DNA from: Candidatus Gastranaerophilales bacterium
GTDB lineage: Bacteria; Cyanobacteriota; Vampirovibrionia; Gastranaerophilales; Gastranaerophilaceae
DNA: 7,754 nucleotides
Direction: 5' to 3'
Assembly: GCA_021199975.1 (NCBI GenBank)
Contig: JAJQHF010000128.1
Location: 1 to 7,754, forward strand
Part shown: piece by piece, positions 1 to 6,402 of the stretch
Layout of the letters: the number at the start of each line of letters is the position of its first letter
Position numbering within the stretch: position 1 is the stretch's first letter
The notes under the pieces: generated by a model
What the model saw: the letters and a program-made list of their open reading frames with translations, nothing else
What the model was told of the DNA's origin: nothing
The model's database searches: none
Made by a program: the position numbers and the translations under genes

Positions 1-344
1 ACCAAACTGCAAAAAAAGAAATATATAAAGCTGAAAAAATAATAAGGCTTGCAAATTTAAAAAACAAAACAGCATATTTAGATAAAAAATTACTTTTAAA
101 ATGGCTATATATGGGATATTTTTGTAAGTCCGAAAATGAATATACACTATATTCATATTCTCCGTTTAAGGAATATATAAATCAATTTGAAAAAGAAGAA
201 AAAATAACAAATCAGTTCATGTTTACGGATACGGAAATTGTTTATAAAGAATTTAAAAACAACGGCGGAAATTTCACGAAAGAAGAATTAGAAGATATTC
301 ATTTTACAAAGCTTAGAGATAAAAAATTTTTACTTAATAATTAA
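1..344 (+). CDS. Hypothetical protein, C-terminal part (5' end outside window)
   Basis: The reading frame that ends at the TAA at 342-344 is open from base 3 to the left edge, with no start codon before the ATG at 111. That ATG has no Shine-Dalgarno sequence before it, so the gene most likely starts outside the window and about 113 residues of its C-terminus are seen. The visible part is very rich in lysine, glutamate, asparagine and tyrosine. It has no membrane segment, and it ends in a charged stretch after a possible helix (FTKEELEDIHF). I do not recognise a family or catalytic motif. Its composition matches an ordinary low-GC cytoplasmic protein. Four bases after the stop a long palindrome begins that could end its transcript. 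That the frame is coding rests only on its length and the absence of stops. Confidence 0.55.
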   Translation, partial: QTAKKEIYKAEKIIRLANLKNKTAYLDKKLLLKWLYMGYFCKSENEYTLYSYSPFKEYINQFEKEEKITNQFMFTDTEIVYKEFKNNGGNFTKEELEDIHFTKLRDKKFLLNN

Positions 345-348
345 GAAT

Positions 349-537
349 AAAATATGATACTTATATTGTTAAATATTTAAGCATATATTTCATTTCGTTA
401 ATAATACTTATCGAAGCAGCGGCAAAACGGAGCAATTGTTTGAGTACGAAGTACGAGTTTGCGGAGTTTTTGGCTGAGATTAGTATTATAGAAATAAATA
501 TCAGCTTAAATATTTAATAATATAAGTATCATATTTT
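349..537. repeat. Large imperfect palindrome, MITE-like intergenic element
   Basis: The arms 349-382 and 504-537 are 34-bp reverse complements with one difference, which would be a G-U pair in the plus-strand RNA. Pairing continues inward with small bulges: 385-390 with 496-501, 392-396 with 491-495, and 401-408 with 482-489. This leaves an apical region at about 414-477 that is richer in G+C than the AT-rich arms and contains a small GTAC-GAA-GTAC palindrome. No transposase gene, no clear target-site duplication and no significant ORF is present. The element fills most of the gap between the upstream gene and dnaK and could act as a terminator or transcript stabiliser for the upstream gene. 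A non-autonomous mobile or dispersed repeat is the likeliest reading. Copy number elsewhere in the genome cannot be seen from here. Confidence 0.7.
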
Positions 538-544
538 TGAAATA

Positions 545-617
545 TTAATTTTTTGTTTACTTTTTAAAGAAATTTGAAAAATGATGTTATAAAAAATATA
601 GTAAACAAAATAATTAA
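545..617. promoter_or_regulatory. Inverted repeat enclosing the dnaK promoter, possible operator
   Basis: The 10-mer at 551-560 (TTTTGTTTAC) is repeated as its exact reverse complement at 601-610. With one unpaired base (611) the match extends to 16 positions on each side, 545-560 against 601-617. The two arms flank the predicted -35 element and overlap the end of the -10 element and the start site. This is a suitable place for a repressor or for cooperative binding at two half-sites. It is not the CIRCE element (TTAGCACTC-N9-GAGTGCTAA) bound by HrcA. The regulator is unknown, and in such AT-rich DNA part of the extended match could be chance. Confidence 0.4.
574..602 (+). promoter_or_regulatory. 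dnaK promoter, sigma70-type
   Basis: A -35 hexamer TTGAAA (574-579) and a -10 hexamer TATAGT (597-602) are separated by exactly 17 bases, each one mismatch from consensus. Transcription would start near 609, giving a leader of about 27 nt that holds the GGAG Shine-Dalgarno (623-626), nine bases before the dnaK ATG. No CIRCE site lies in the leader, so control by HrcA is not supported by the sequence. Confidence 0.6.
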
Positions 618-635
618 GAAACGGAGATAATTATT

Positions 636-2480
636 ATGGCAAAAACAATAGGTATTGACTTAGGTACAACAAACTCAGTTGTTGCGGTTATGGAAGGCGG
701 GAAACCGACTGTAATTGCAAATGCGGAAGGTTCAAGAACAACACCTTCTATCGTAGGTTTTTCAAAAACAGGTGAAAAACTTGTAGGACAATTAGCAAAA
801 CGTCAGGCTATTTTAAACCCTGATAAAACGGTTATTTCAATTAAACGTCACATGGGTGAAGATTACAAAAAGAACATAGATGGTAAAAACTACACACCTC
901 AAGAAATTTCAGCAATGATTTTAAGAAAATTGGCTGATGACGCATCAAATTATTTGGGTGAAAAAGTTACATCCGCTGTTATTACAGTTCCTGCATATTT
1001 TAATGATGCACAAAGACAGGCAACAAAAGATGCAGGTAAAATTGCGGGCTTGGATGTTCTTCGTATTGTAAACGAACCGACTGCCGCAGCTTTAGCTTAC
1101 GGGCTTGAAAAAGAAAAAAGCGAAAAAGTATTGGTATTTGACTTAGGCGGCGGTACTTTTGATGTATCCGTTTTGGAAATAGGCGACGGAGTTCATGAAG
1201 TTCTTTCTACATCAGGCGATACACACTTAGGCGGTGATGATTTCGACCAAAAGATTATAGATTGGCTTGTTGAAGAATTTAAAAAACAAGAAGGTATTGA
1301 TTTAAGAAATGATAAACAAGCTATGCAGCGTTTAAAAGAAGCGGCGGAAAAAGCAAAATGCGAATTATCATCTGTAGTTGAAACAACAATTAATTTACCT
1401 TTCATCACAGCTGATGCAAACGGTCCAAAACACTTAGATATGAGCTTAACAAGAGCTAAATTTGAAGAATTAAGCCATGACTTGTTAGAAAGATGTAAAA
1501 AACCTGTAGCAGATGCTCTTAAAGAAGCAGGACTGTCAAAAGGTGAAATTAATGAAGTTGTATTAGTCGGAGGTTCAACTCGTATTCCTGCTGTTCAAGC
1601 ATTAGTTAAAGAATATACAGGAAAAGAACCTAACCAATCCGTTAACCCTGACGAAGTTGTTGCAGTTGGTGCCGCTGTTCAGGCAGGAGTTTTAGCCGGT
1701 GAAGTTAAAGATATCGTATTACTTGATGTTACTCCTTTAACTTTAGGTATTGAAACTCTAGGCGGTGTTTTAACTCCTTTGGTACCAAGAAATACAACAA
1801 TTCCTGTTTCTAAATCACAGGTATTTTCAACAGCGGAAAACAACCAAACGGCAGTTGATATCCATGTACTTCAAGGTGAAAGACCAATGGCAAGAGATAA
1901 CAAATCTTTAGGTATGTTCAGATTAGAAGGTATAGCTCCTGCTATGAGAGGAATTCCTCAAATCGAAGTTACTTTTGATATTGATGCTAACGGTATTGTT
2001 AATGTTTCGGCAAAAGATAAAGCTACAAATAAAGAACAGAAAATCACAATTACAAATTCTTCTAATTTATCGGAACAAGATATTGACAGAATGGTTAAAG
2101 AAGCTGAAGCTAATGCCGAAGAAGATAAAAAACATAAAGAAGAAGCTGAAATCAGAAACAATGCAAACAGCTTGATAAGTTCAGCGGAAAGAATTGTAAA
2201 AGACTTTGAAGGCAAGATTGCAGATTCCGATAAAACTAAACTTGAAGAACAAAGAAAAAATCTTGAAAATGCATTAAAAGAAAATAAATCGGCTGATGAA
2301 ATCAAAAAATTATCAGAAGACTTACAGCAGACAATGTACGCCATTTCTCAAGCAGCATATTCTCAAGTTCAGCAGGAAGGCGCACAAAGTGCAAATTCCG
2401 AAAGTGCATCATCAGAACAACAATCAACATCAAATAACAATGATGATGATGTAATTGATGCGGAATATACAAAAGAATAA
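636..2480 (+). CDS. dnaK: Chaperone protein DnaK (Hsp70)
   Basis: ATP-dependent cytoplasmic chaperone that binds exposed hydrophobic segments of unfolded proteins and works with DnaJ and GrpE. The 614-residue protein is full length for bacterial DnaK. The three Hsp70 signatures are present: IDLGTTNS (7-14), DLGGGTFDVS (169-178) and VVLVGGSTRIPAVQ (308-321). The interdomain linker and start of the substrate-binding domain follow (VLLDVTPLTLG, 361-371), then a charged helical lid from about 480 and a Q/S/N-rich tail ending DDDVIDAEYTKE. Between residues 71 and 110 it lacks the roughly 20-25-residue insert usual in Gram-negative and cyanobacterial DnaK, so it resembles Bacillus-type DnaK there. 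The start is fixed by GGAG at 623-626 and the conserved MAKTIGIDLG. No grpE, dnaJ or hrcA adjoins it. With its own promoter and terminator it appears monocistronic. Confidence 0.98.
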   Translation: MAKTIGIDLGTTNSVVAVMEGGKPTVIANAEGSRTTPSIVGFSKTGEKLVGQLAKRQAILNPDKTVISIKRHMGEDYKKNIDGKNYTPQEISAMILRKLADDASNYLGEKVTSAVITVPAYFNDAQRQATKDAGKIAGLDVLRIVNEPTAAALAYGLEKEKSEKVLVFDLGGGTFDVSVLEIGDGVHEVLSTSGDTHLGGDDFDQKIIDWLVEEFKKQEGIDLRNDKQAMQRLKEAAEKAKCELSSVVETTINLPFITADANGPKHLDMSLTRAKFEELSHDLLERCKKPVADALKEAGLSKGEINEVVLVGGSTRIPAVQALVKEYTGKEPNQSVNPDEVVAVGAAVQAGVLAGEVKDIVLLDVTPLTLGIETLGGVLTPLVPRNTTIPVSKSQVFSTAENNQTAVDIHVLQGERPMARDNKSLGMFRLEGIAPAMRGIPQIEVTFDIDANGIVNVSAKDKATNKEQKITITNSSNLSEQDIDRMVKEAEANAEEDKKHKEEAEIRNNANSLISSAERIVKDFEGKIADSDKTKLEEQRKNLENALKENKSADEIKKLSEDLQQTMYAISQAAYSQVQQEGAQSANSESASSEQQSTSNNNDDDVIDAEYTKE

Positions 2481-2502
2481 TAAATATTACAATACAAAAT
2501 AG

Positions 2503-2540
2503 AAACAGATTAGTTTAAAATACTAATCTGTTTTTTATTT
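2503..2540 (+). terminator. Rho-independent terminator of dnaK
   Basis: A perfect 12-bp stem (2503-2514 with 2522-2533) with a 7-base loop is followed by a T-rich run through 2540. It starts 22 bases after the dnaK stop and before any other gene, so the dnaK transcript should end here. Confidence 0.9.
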
Positions 2541-2544
2541 TATA

Positions 2545-2835
2545 TTTATCTAATCTAGTGCTGCGTTATACCGCCGGTTGTCTTAGATTTTACTAATCGC
2601 AGAGCCTCTGAAACCACCTAACGGCTTTGCCGACGGATACGGGTTCACATGCTTCACATTAGTTCAGCGGTTCGCTTTGTATTATTCAAAAATCTGTTGA
2701 TTTCTTGCATTTAGTCTGCTGTTGCCTTTTTGTCATTTCGCTCACGCTCAGCCCACTCTCCCAAAACTATATTTAATCGTTTTGTCCGGCATAGTGCAAA
2801 ATCCGCTTCTTATCGGCGGTAGAATATGACACGAG
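2545..2835. other. GC-elevated gene-free spacer, possible dispersed repeat or structured RNA
   Basis: This stretch of nearly 300 bases between the dnaK terminator and the pfp promoter has no convincing ORF on either strand; only short frames such as a roughly 20-residue minus-strand frame around 2690-2760 exist, without start signals. By hand count about half the bases between 2571 and 2678 are G or C, well above the flanking genes. Small stem-loops are visible: CGGC-TTT-GCCG at 2622-2632, CTGCG/CGCAG at 2561-2565 and 2598-2602, and CCGC/GCGG at 2803-2806 and 2816-2819. It does not match tRNA, tmRNA, 5S rRNA or a riboswitch class I can recognise. A dispersed intergenic repeat, a small RNA or a decayed gene all remain possible. 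Confidence 0.35.
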
Positions 2836-2856
2836 ATTTAATTTTTATGATACAAT
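2826..2856 (+). promoter_or_regulatory. Promoter of the PPi-phosphofructokinase gene (extended -10)
   Basis: The -10 hexamer TACAAT (2851-2856) is preceded by TG one base upstream (2848-2849), an extended -10 arrangement that can compensate for a weak -35. The best -35 is ATGACA (2826-2831), at a longer than ideal spacing of 19. Transcription would start near 2863, giving a leader of roughly 29 nt containing GGAG at 2882-2885, six bases before the ATG at 2892. Confidence 0.45.
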
Positions 2857-2891
2857 TTATTTGTTATGAAACAAAAAGAACGGAGTAAAAA

Positions 2892-4571
2892 ATGAAAGAA
2901 CTTTCTTCACTTCAAATTGAAAGGTTAAAATACCAACCTAAATTACCTTCTTCACTATCAGGCGGAATTAATAATTTAACACTTGTTGAAGGTAATAAAA
3001 CGGAATGTGTTAAAGATGCCGAACAAATTAAGGAATTATTTAAAAATACATATGGAAAACCCGTTGTTACTTTTAAATCTTCAAATCAAACGGAAGATGC
3101 ACCCGTAAGAAATATCGGAGTAATATTATCAGGCGGGCAAGCCCCCGGCGGACACAATGTTATAGCAGGTTTGTATGATGCTTTAAAACAATCCAATCCT
3201 CAAAATAAATTATATGGATTTTTAGGCGGTCCTTCCGGAATAATTGAAGGTGAGTATATTGAATTTACTCCCGAAAAAATTAATGCTTACAGAAATACAG
3301 GCGGTTTTGATATTATAGGCTCGGGAAGAACCAAGCTTGAAACGGAAGAACAATTTCAAAAAGCATTAAAAGTTTGTCAAAATTTAAATATAACAGGTGT
3401 TGTAATAATAGGCGGAGATGATTCAAATACAAATGCGGCAATGCTTGCGGAATGGTTTGTTAAAAATAATGCGGGTATTCAGGTTATAGGTTGTCCTAAA
3501 ACAATCGACGGCGACCTTAAAAATGAGCAGATTGAAATCTCCTTTGGCTTCGACACAGCTACAAAAACTTATGCAGAATTAATCGGTAATATTTTAAGAG
3601 ATGCAAATTCCGCTAAAAAGTATTGGCATTTTGTTAAGTTAATGGGCAGAAGTGCTACCCACGTAGGCTTAGAGGTTGCATTACAGACACAGCCTAATAT
3701 AACTTTAATTTCGGAAGAAGTTGAACAAAAACAAATGTCTTTAAAACAAATAGTTAACTATATAGCTGATATTGTTGCAAAAAGAGCTGATATGGGAAAA
3801 AATTTCGGTATAGCTTTAATTCCTGAAGGTTTAATTGAATTTATACCTGAGATTAAATCAATGATTTCAAACTTAAATGACGTATTAGCAACGCTTGAAA
3901 ATGATAATTCATACACATCTGCAGATGAAAATACTAAATTTAACATTATTAAAAATAAATTAAATGCTGCAGATTCGGCGGTTTATGATTCGCTTCCCGT
4001 AATGATTAAGAAACAGCTTTTAATGGATAGAGACCCTCACGGAAATGTACAGGTTTCTAAAATAGAAACTGAAAAACTGTTAATTGAAATGGTTTCAAAC
4101 AAATTAACGGAAATGAAAAAAGCAGGCACTTATAACGGTAAATTCTCCGCACAATGCCATTTCTTCGGTTATGAAGGAAGATGTGCATTCCCGTCTAATT
4201 TTGATGCTGACTATTGCTATTCACTCGGATATAACGCATTTGCATTAATGAAATTTGGTTTAACGGGTTATTTATCATCAGTTAAAAACCTTTCTTCACC
4301 TGCAAATGAATGGGTTGCAGGCGGTGTTCCTTTAACAATGATGATGAATATGGAAAAACGTCACGGTCAATTTAAACCGGTTATTAAAAAAGCACTTGTT
4401 GAATTGAATGGACCGGTATTTAAGGTTTTAGAAGAAAACAGAGAAAAATGGGCGTTAGAAGATAAATATATCTTCCCTGGTTCAATCCAATACTTTGGAC
4501 CTTCTTGTGTATGCGATATTACAACAGAAACCTTAAAACTTGAAAATGCAGCTAAATTAACTGCGGTATAA
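2892..4571 (+). CDS. pfp: Pyrophosphate--fructose 6-phosphate 1-phosphotransferase (PPi-PFK, long type)
   Basis: Cytoplasmic glycolytic enzyme that interconverts fructose 6-phosphate and fructose 1,6-bisphosphate using pyrophosphate instead of ATP, a reversible step. The 559-residue length fits the long (about 550-residue) PPi-PFK class, not the roughly 320-residue bacterial ATP-PFK. Motifs in order: phosphoryl-donor loop GGQAPGGHN (81-89), GGDDSNTNA (174-182), PKTIDGDLKN (202-211, with catalytic-region Asp206 and Asp208), substrate-binding MGRSATHVGLE (251-261) and PEGLIEFIPE (311-320). Asp177, where ATP enzymes have Gly, and Lys203 in the PKTID motif are the known determinants of pyrophosphate use. 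The start is supported by GGAG six bases upstream. The gene has its own promoter and terminator and no functional link to its neighbours. Use of PPi is inferred from residues, not measured. Confidence 0.95.
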   Translation: MKELSSLQIERLKYQPKLPSSLSGGINNLTLVEGNKTECVKDAEQIKELFKNTYGKPVVTFKSSNQTEDAPVRNIGVILSGGQAPGGHNVIAGLYDALKQSNPQNKLYGFLGGPSGIIEGEYIEFTPEKINAYRNTGGFDIIGSGRTKLETEEQFQKALKVCQNLNITGVVIIGGDDSNTNAAMLAEWFVKNNAGIQVIGCPKTIDGDLKNEQIEISFGFDTATKTYAELIGNILRDANSAKKYWHFVKLMGRSATHVGLEVALQTQPNITLISEEVEQKQMSLKQIVNYIADIVAKRADMGKNFGIALIPEGLIEFIPEIKSMISNLNDVLATLENDNSYTSADENTKFNIIKNKLNAADSAVYDSLPVMIKKQLLMDRDPHGNVQVSKIETEKLLIEMVSNKLTEMKKAGTYNGKFSAQCHFFGYEGRCAFPSNFDADYCYSLGYNAFALMKFGLTGYLSSVKNLSSPANEWVAGGVPLTMMMNMEKRHGQFKPVIKKALVELNGPVFKVLEENREKWALEDKYIFPGSIQYFGPSCVCDITTETLKLENAAKLTAV

Positions 4572-4582
4572 AATTTATTTAT

Positions 4583-4626
4583 AAAAAGAGAGAAATTTCA
4601 TTAATTTTGAAATTTCTCTCTTTTTT
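4583..4626. terminator. Bidirectional intrinsic terminator between convergent genes
   Basis: A perfect 18-bp stem (4583-4600 with 4608-4625) with a 7-base loop lies between the pfp stop (4571) and the stop of the minus-strand gene (4642). A T-run is included on the plus strand (4621-4626), and the complementary A-run at 4583-4587 gives a T-run on the minus strand. It should stop transcription arriving from either side. Confidence 0.9.
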
Positions 4627-4641
4627 ATTATGGTTGTCAAC

Positions 4642-5274
4642 TTAAATTCCTAAAATAGGCAGTTCCTCATAAGTTCCTACCTGTTTACATTCAAATTCAT
4701 CACTTCCTTCAGAACACATATGAGCCAAAAATGCACCCAAAATAGCTTCTAATTGTGCAACGGGCAGCATATTTACGGGAAGTTCATACATATTATATTT
4801 TATTCTTAAAGTATCCTGTAAAGCTTTACAGTCAGCAGGAGTTCTTTCTTTATAAGCACAACAGTTACCGAAAATTTTCTTCATATTTTCAATATCGAAC
4901 CTGAAAATATCAATTCCTCTATTGCTTAATTCCTTAAAATATTCACAGCCCCGTGTAGAAAATCGGTTTGTCCAACCGTCCGTATTCATCATTTTATTAT
5001 CAAGATTAACAATATCATAAGTTCTTGAATTATATTTCCATTTGCTGCTGAGCATAATTTCATTTTCGGGAACAGATACTAGAATAACAGAATTTCGTTT
5101 GCCTGCATAATTATCTAAAAAGTATTTTACATCACTCATGGAAAATAACTTATCAAGAGTAATAATCTTTAAATTTCTATCTAAAACAGCAGCGGCAGAC
5201 TCAATTGTACTTAAACCGCCCAGTGAAATTCCAATGAAGGATGTTTTTAAATCTTTACCTTTTATTATGTTCAT
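4642..5274 (-). CDS. DUF429-like protein, putative RNase H-fold, divergent
   Basis: This 210-residue protein has no signal peptide or membrane segment and is probably cytoplasmic. The N-terminus (FIGISLGGLSTIESAAAV, 13-30, then LKIITLDKL) looks like the opening strands of an RNase H-like fold. A later strand ending in VSVPEN (66-71), a middle segment STRGCEYFKELSNRGIDIFRF (106-126) and a C-terminal helix LEAILGAFLAHMC (175-187) followed by GTYEELPILGI recall DUF429 proteins, predicted RNase H-like nucleases. The acidic positions expected in that family appear altered: Ser17 stands where GID would give Asp, and Ser67 where DIP would give Asp. Activity is therefore doubtful and the family call is tentative. 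The start at 5274 lies 12 residues before the conserved strand, but no Shine-Dalgarno is visible. The gene is divergent from the glycan operon and convergent with pfp. Confidence 0.75.
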   Translation of the reverse strand: MNIIKGKDLKTSFIGISLGGLSTIESAAAVLDRNLKIITLDKLFSMSDVKYFLDNYAGKRNSVILVSVPENEIMLSSKWKYNSRTYDIVNLDNKMMNTDGWTNRFSTRGCEYFKELSNRGIDIFRFDIENMKKIFGNCCAYKERTPADCKALQDTLRIKYNMYELPVNMLPVAQLEAILGAFLAHMCSEGSDEFECKQVGTYEELPILGI

Positions 5275-5290
5275 AATTTATTTTGTAATT

Positions 5291-5326
5291 TTATGTTACT
5301 ATTTTATTACAGTATATAATTATAAT
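5291..5326 (+). promoter_or_regulatory. Candidate promoter of the glycan operon
   Basis: Two consensus -10 hexamers TATAAT stand in tandem at 5315-5320 and 5321-5326, about 30 bases before the kinase start. A matching -35 is poor: TTATGT at 5291-5296, 18 bases upstream of the first hexamer. It overlaps the opposite-strand promoter, so the two divergent units may compete for polymerase. Confidence 0.4.
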
Positions 5327-5329
5327 CAA
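5301..5329 (-). promoter_or_regulatory. Candidate promoter of the DUF429-like gene
   Basis: Read on the minus strand, TTGATT (5324-5329) and TAAAAT (5301-5306) are spaced by 17 bases and would start transcription near 5294, about 20 bases before the ATG. The region is AT-rich, so chance matches are likely. It overlaps the candidate promoter of the divergent kinase gene. Confidence 0.35.
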
Positions 5330-5340
5330 ATAGAAATGCC

Positions 5341-5350
5341 GGAGAGAGAG
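5341..5350 (+). promoter_or_regulatory. Ribosome binding site that sets the kinase start
   Basis: The purine run GGAGAGAGAG contains GGAG at 5341-5344, nine bases before the ATG at 5354. It favours this start over the in-frame ATG at 5336 and over the much longer frame that runs back to 5138 through the opposite-strand gene and the promoter region. Confidence 0.7.
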
Positions 5351-5353
5351 AAT

Positions 5354-6388
5354 ATGTTATTGGCAGATAAAAAAGAGCTTTTAAAAGGAATAGATAATCT
5401 TTCAAAACCTTCTGTTTTGGTTATCGGAGATATGGCAATAGATGAAATGGTATACGGAACCACCGACAGAATGAGCCGTGAAGCGCCCGTTTTGATATTG
5501 CGCCATTATAATACAAAAGTTATCTTAGGTGCCGCTTCAAATGCTGCTAACAATATAGCTTCTTTAAATGATGGCAAAGTCAGTGTTATCGGTACTTACG
5601 GCAAAGATTATTATGCGCCGGTTCTTTTAAATACTTTTAAAAAAGCAGGTATTAATACAAAATATATGGTTGAAGATACAAGCCGTGCAACAACCGTAAA
5701 AACAAGAATTTCAGGTTCGTGCTCTCAGTCCGTTACCCAGCAGATTGTAAGAATAGACAGAGAAACCATTGAACCTCTTTCTAAAAAAACGGAAGAAAAA
5801 ATAATTAAAAGTATAGAAAAAGCCATACCTCTGCATGATGCGGTTATTTTATCCGATTATAATATAGGACTGCTTACGGAAAATGTTATTCAAAAATCAA
5901 TTGAATTATGCAAAAAATATAATAAGATTATAGTTGTCGATTCACAAAAAGATTTAGACCGTTTTCAAGGTGTTACGTCAATGACCCCGAATCAGCCTGA
6001 CAGCGAAAAATTTGCAGGCTTTTTCATTAAAGATAATGCAACCCTTCAAAAAGCCGGAAATGCAATACTTGACAGAACAAATGCAGAGTCTGTTTTAATT
6101 ACTTTGGGCGGAGACGGAATGGCTTTGTTTGAAAAGAACGGAGATTATTTTAAAATTCCCGTATTTAACAAAACGGATGTATTTGATGTAACCGGTGCGG
6201 GTGATACGGTTGTAGCTGTTTATACACTTGCAATGGCATCAGGATTAAACAAAAAAAATGCCGCTCTTTTAGGCAATCTTGCAGCAAGCATTGTAATAAG
6301 ATATTTTGGCTGTGCCGTAACTACAATTCCCGTTTTAAAAACAGCTATGGAAAAAACTGATTTTAACAAATTTACCGTTAAAGTTTAG
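5354..6388 (+). CDS. PfkB-family sugar kinase, likely heptose 7-phosphate kinase (RfaE/HldE domain I type)
   Basis: A 344-residue cytoplasmic ribokinase-family enzyme. RfaE-type members phosphorylate D-glycero-beta-D-manno-heptose 7-phosphate at C1, a step toward ADP-heptose for lipopolysaccharide. Visible motifs: GDMAIDEMVYG (25-35, the family's GDxMLDxxxxG), a sugar-binding LGAASNAANN (58-67), SRATTVKTR (110-118), SDYNIGLL (167-174, usually SDYGKG), TPNQPDSEKF (211-220), LGGDGMALF (251-259) and the PfkB signature DVTGAGDTV (279-287) with catalytic Asp284. It contains only the kinase domain; the cytidylyl/nucleotidyltransferase domain of bifunctional HldE is absent and must be encoded elsewhere if the pathway is complete. 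It is first in an operon with a DUF4330 protein and an O-antigen ligase family protein, which supports a glycan role. Another phosphosugar substrate is possible, so no gene symbol is given. Confidence 0.88.
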   Translation: MLLADKKELLKGIDNLSKPSVLVIGDMAIDEMVYGTTDRMSREAPVLILRHYNTKVILGAASNAANNIASLNDGKVSVIGTYGKDYYAPVLLNTFKKAGINTKYMVEDTSRATTVKTRISGSCSQSVTQQIVRIDRETIEPLSKKTEEKIIKSIEKAIPLHDAVILSDYNIGLLTENVIQKSIELCKKYNKIIVVDSQKDLDRFQGVTSMTPNQPDSEKFAGFFIKDNATLQKAGNAILDRTNAESVLITLGGDGMALFEKNGDYFKIPVFNKTDVFDVTGAGDTVVAVYTLAMASGLNKKNAALLGNLAASIVIRYFGCAVTTIPVLKTAMEKTDFNKFTVKV

Positions 6389-6402
6389 GAGGAAAGTAAA
6401 AT

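Noticed and set aside
349..537. CRISPR array or transposase-bearing insertion sequence
   Set aside because: There is one inverted repeat pair, not a series of direct repeats with spacers, and no transposase frame lies inside it.
541..635. CIRCE/HrcA operator upstream of dnaK
   Set aside because: The TTAGCACTC/GAGTGCTAA pattern was looked for and is absent; the inverted repeat present has a different sequence and spacing.
1193..1408. Minus-strand frame inside dnaK
   Set aside because: Antisense shadow of a strongly conserved gene, without start signals or recognisable protein features.
1975..2175. Plus-strand alternative-frame ORF inside dnaK
   Set aside because: Lysine/isoleucine-rich out-of-frame reading of the conserved dnaK sequence.
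1958..2344. Minus-strand 128-codon frame inside dnaK, Ser/Leu/Phe-rich
   Set aside because: Antisense of the lysine- and glutamate-rich lid region of DnaK, which naturally gives Phe/Leu/Ser codons; no independent evidence.
2690..2760. Short minus-strand frame in the GC-elevated spacer as a small protein gene
   Set aside because: Only about 20 codons before a stop, with no ribosome binding site or clear start codon context.
3758..3946. Minus-strand frame inside pfp
   Set aside because: Antisense shadow of a complete, well-conserved gene.
5138..5353. N-terminal extension of the kinase frame, including an apparent hydrophobic segment
   Set aside because: It runs antisense through the minus-strand gene and the AT-rich promoter region. 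The GGAG before 5354 and the position of the GDMAID motif fit the shorter start, so the membrane-like stretch is translated noncoding DNA.
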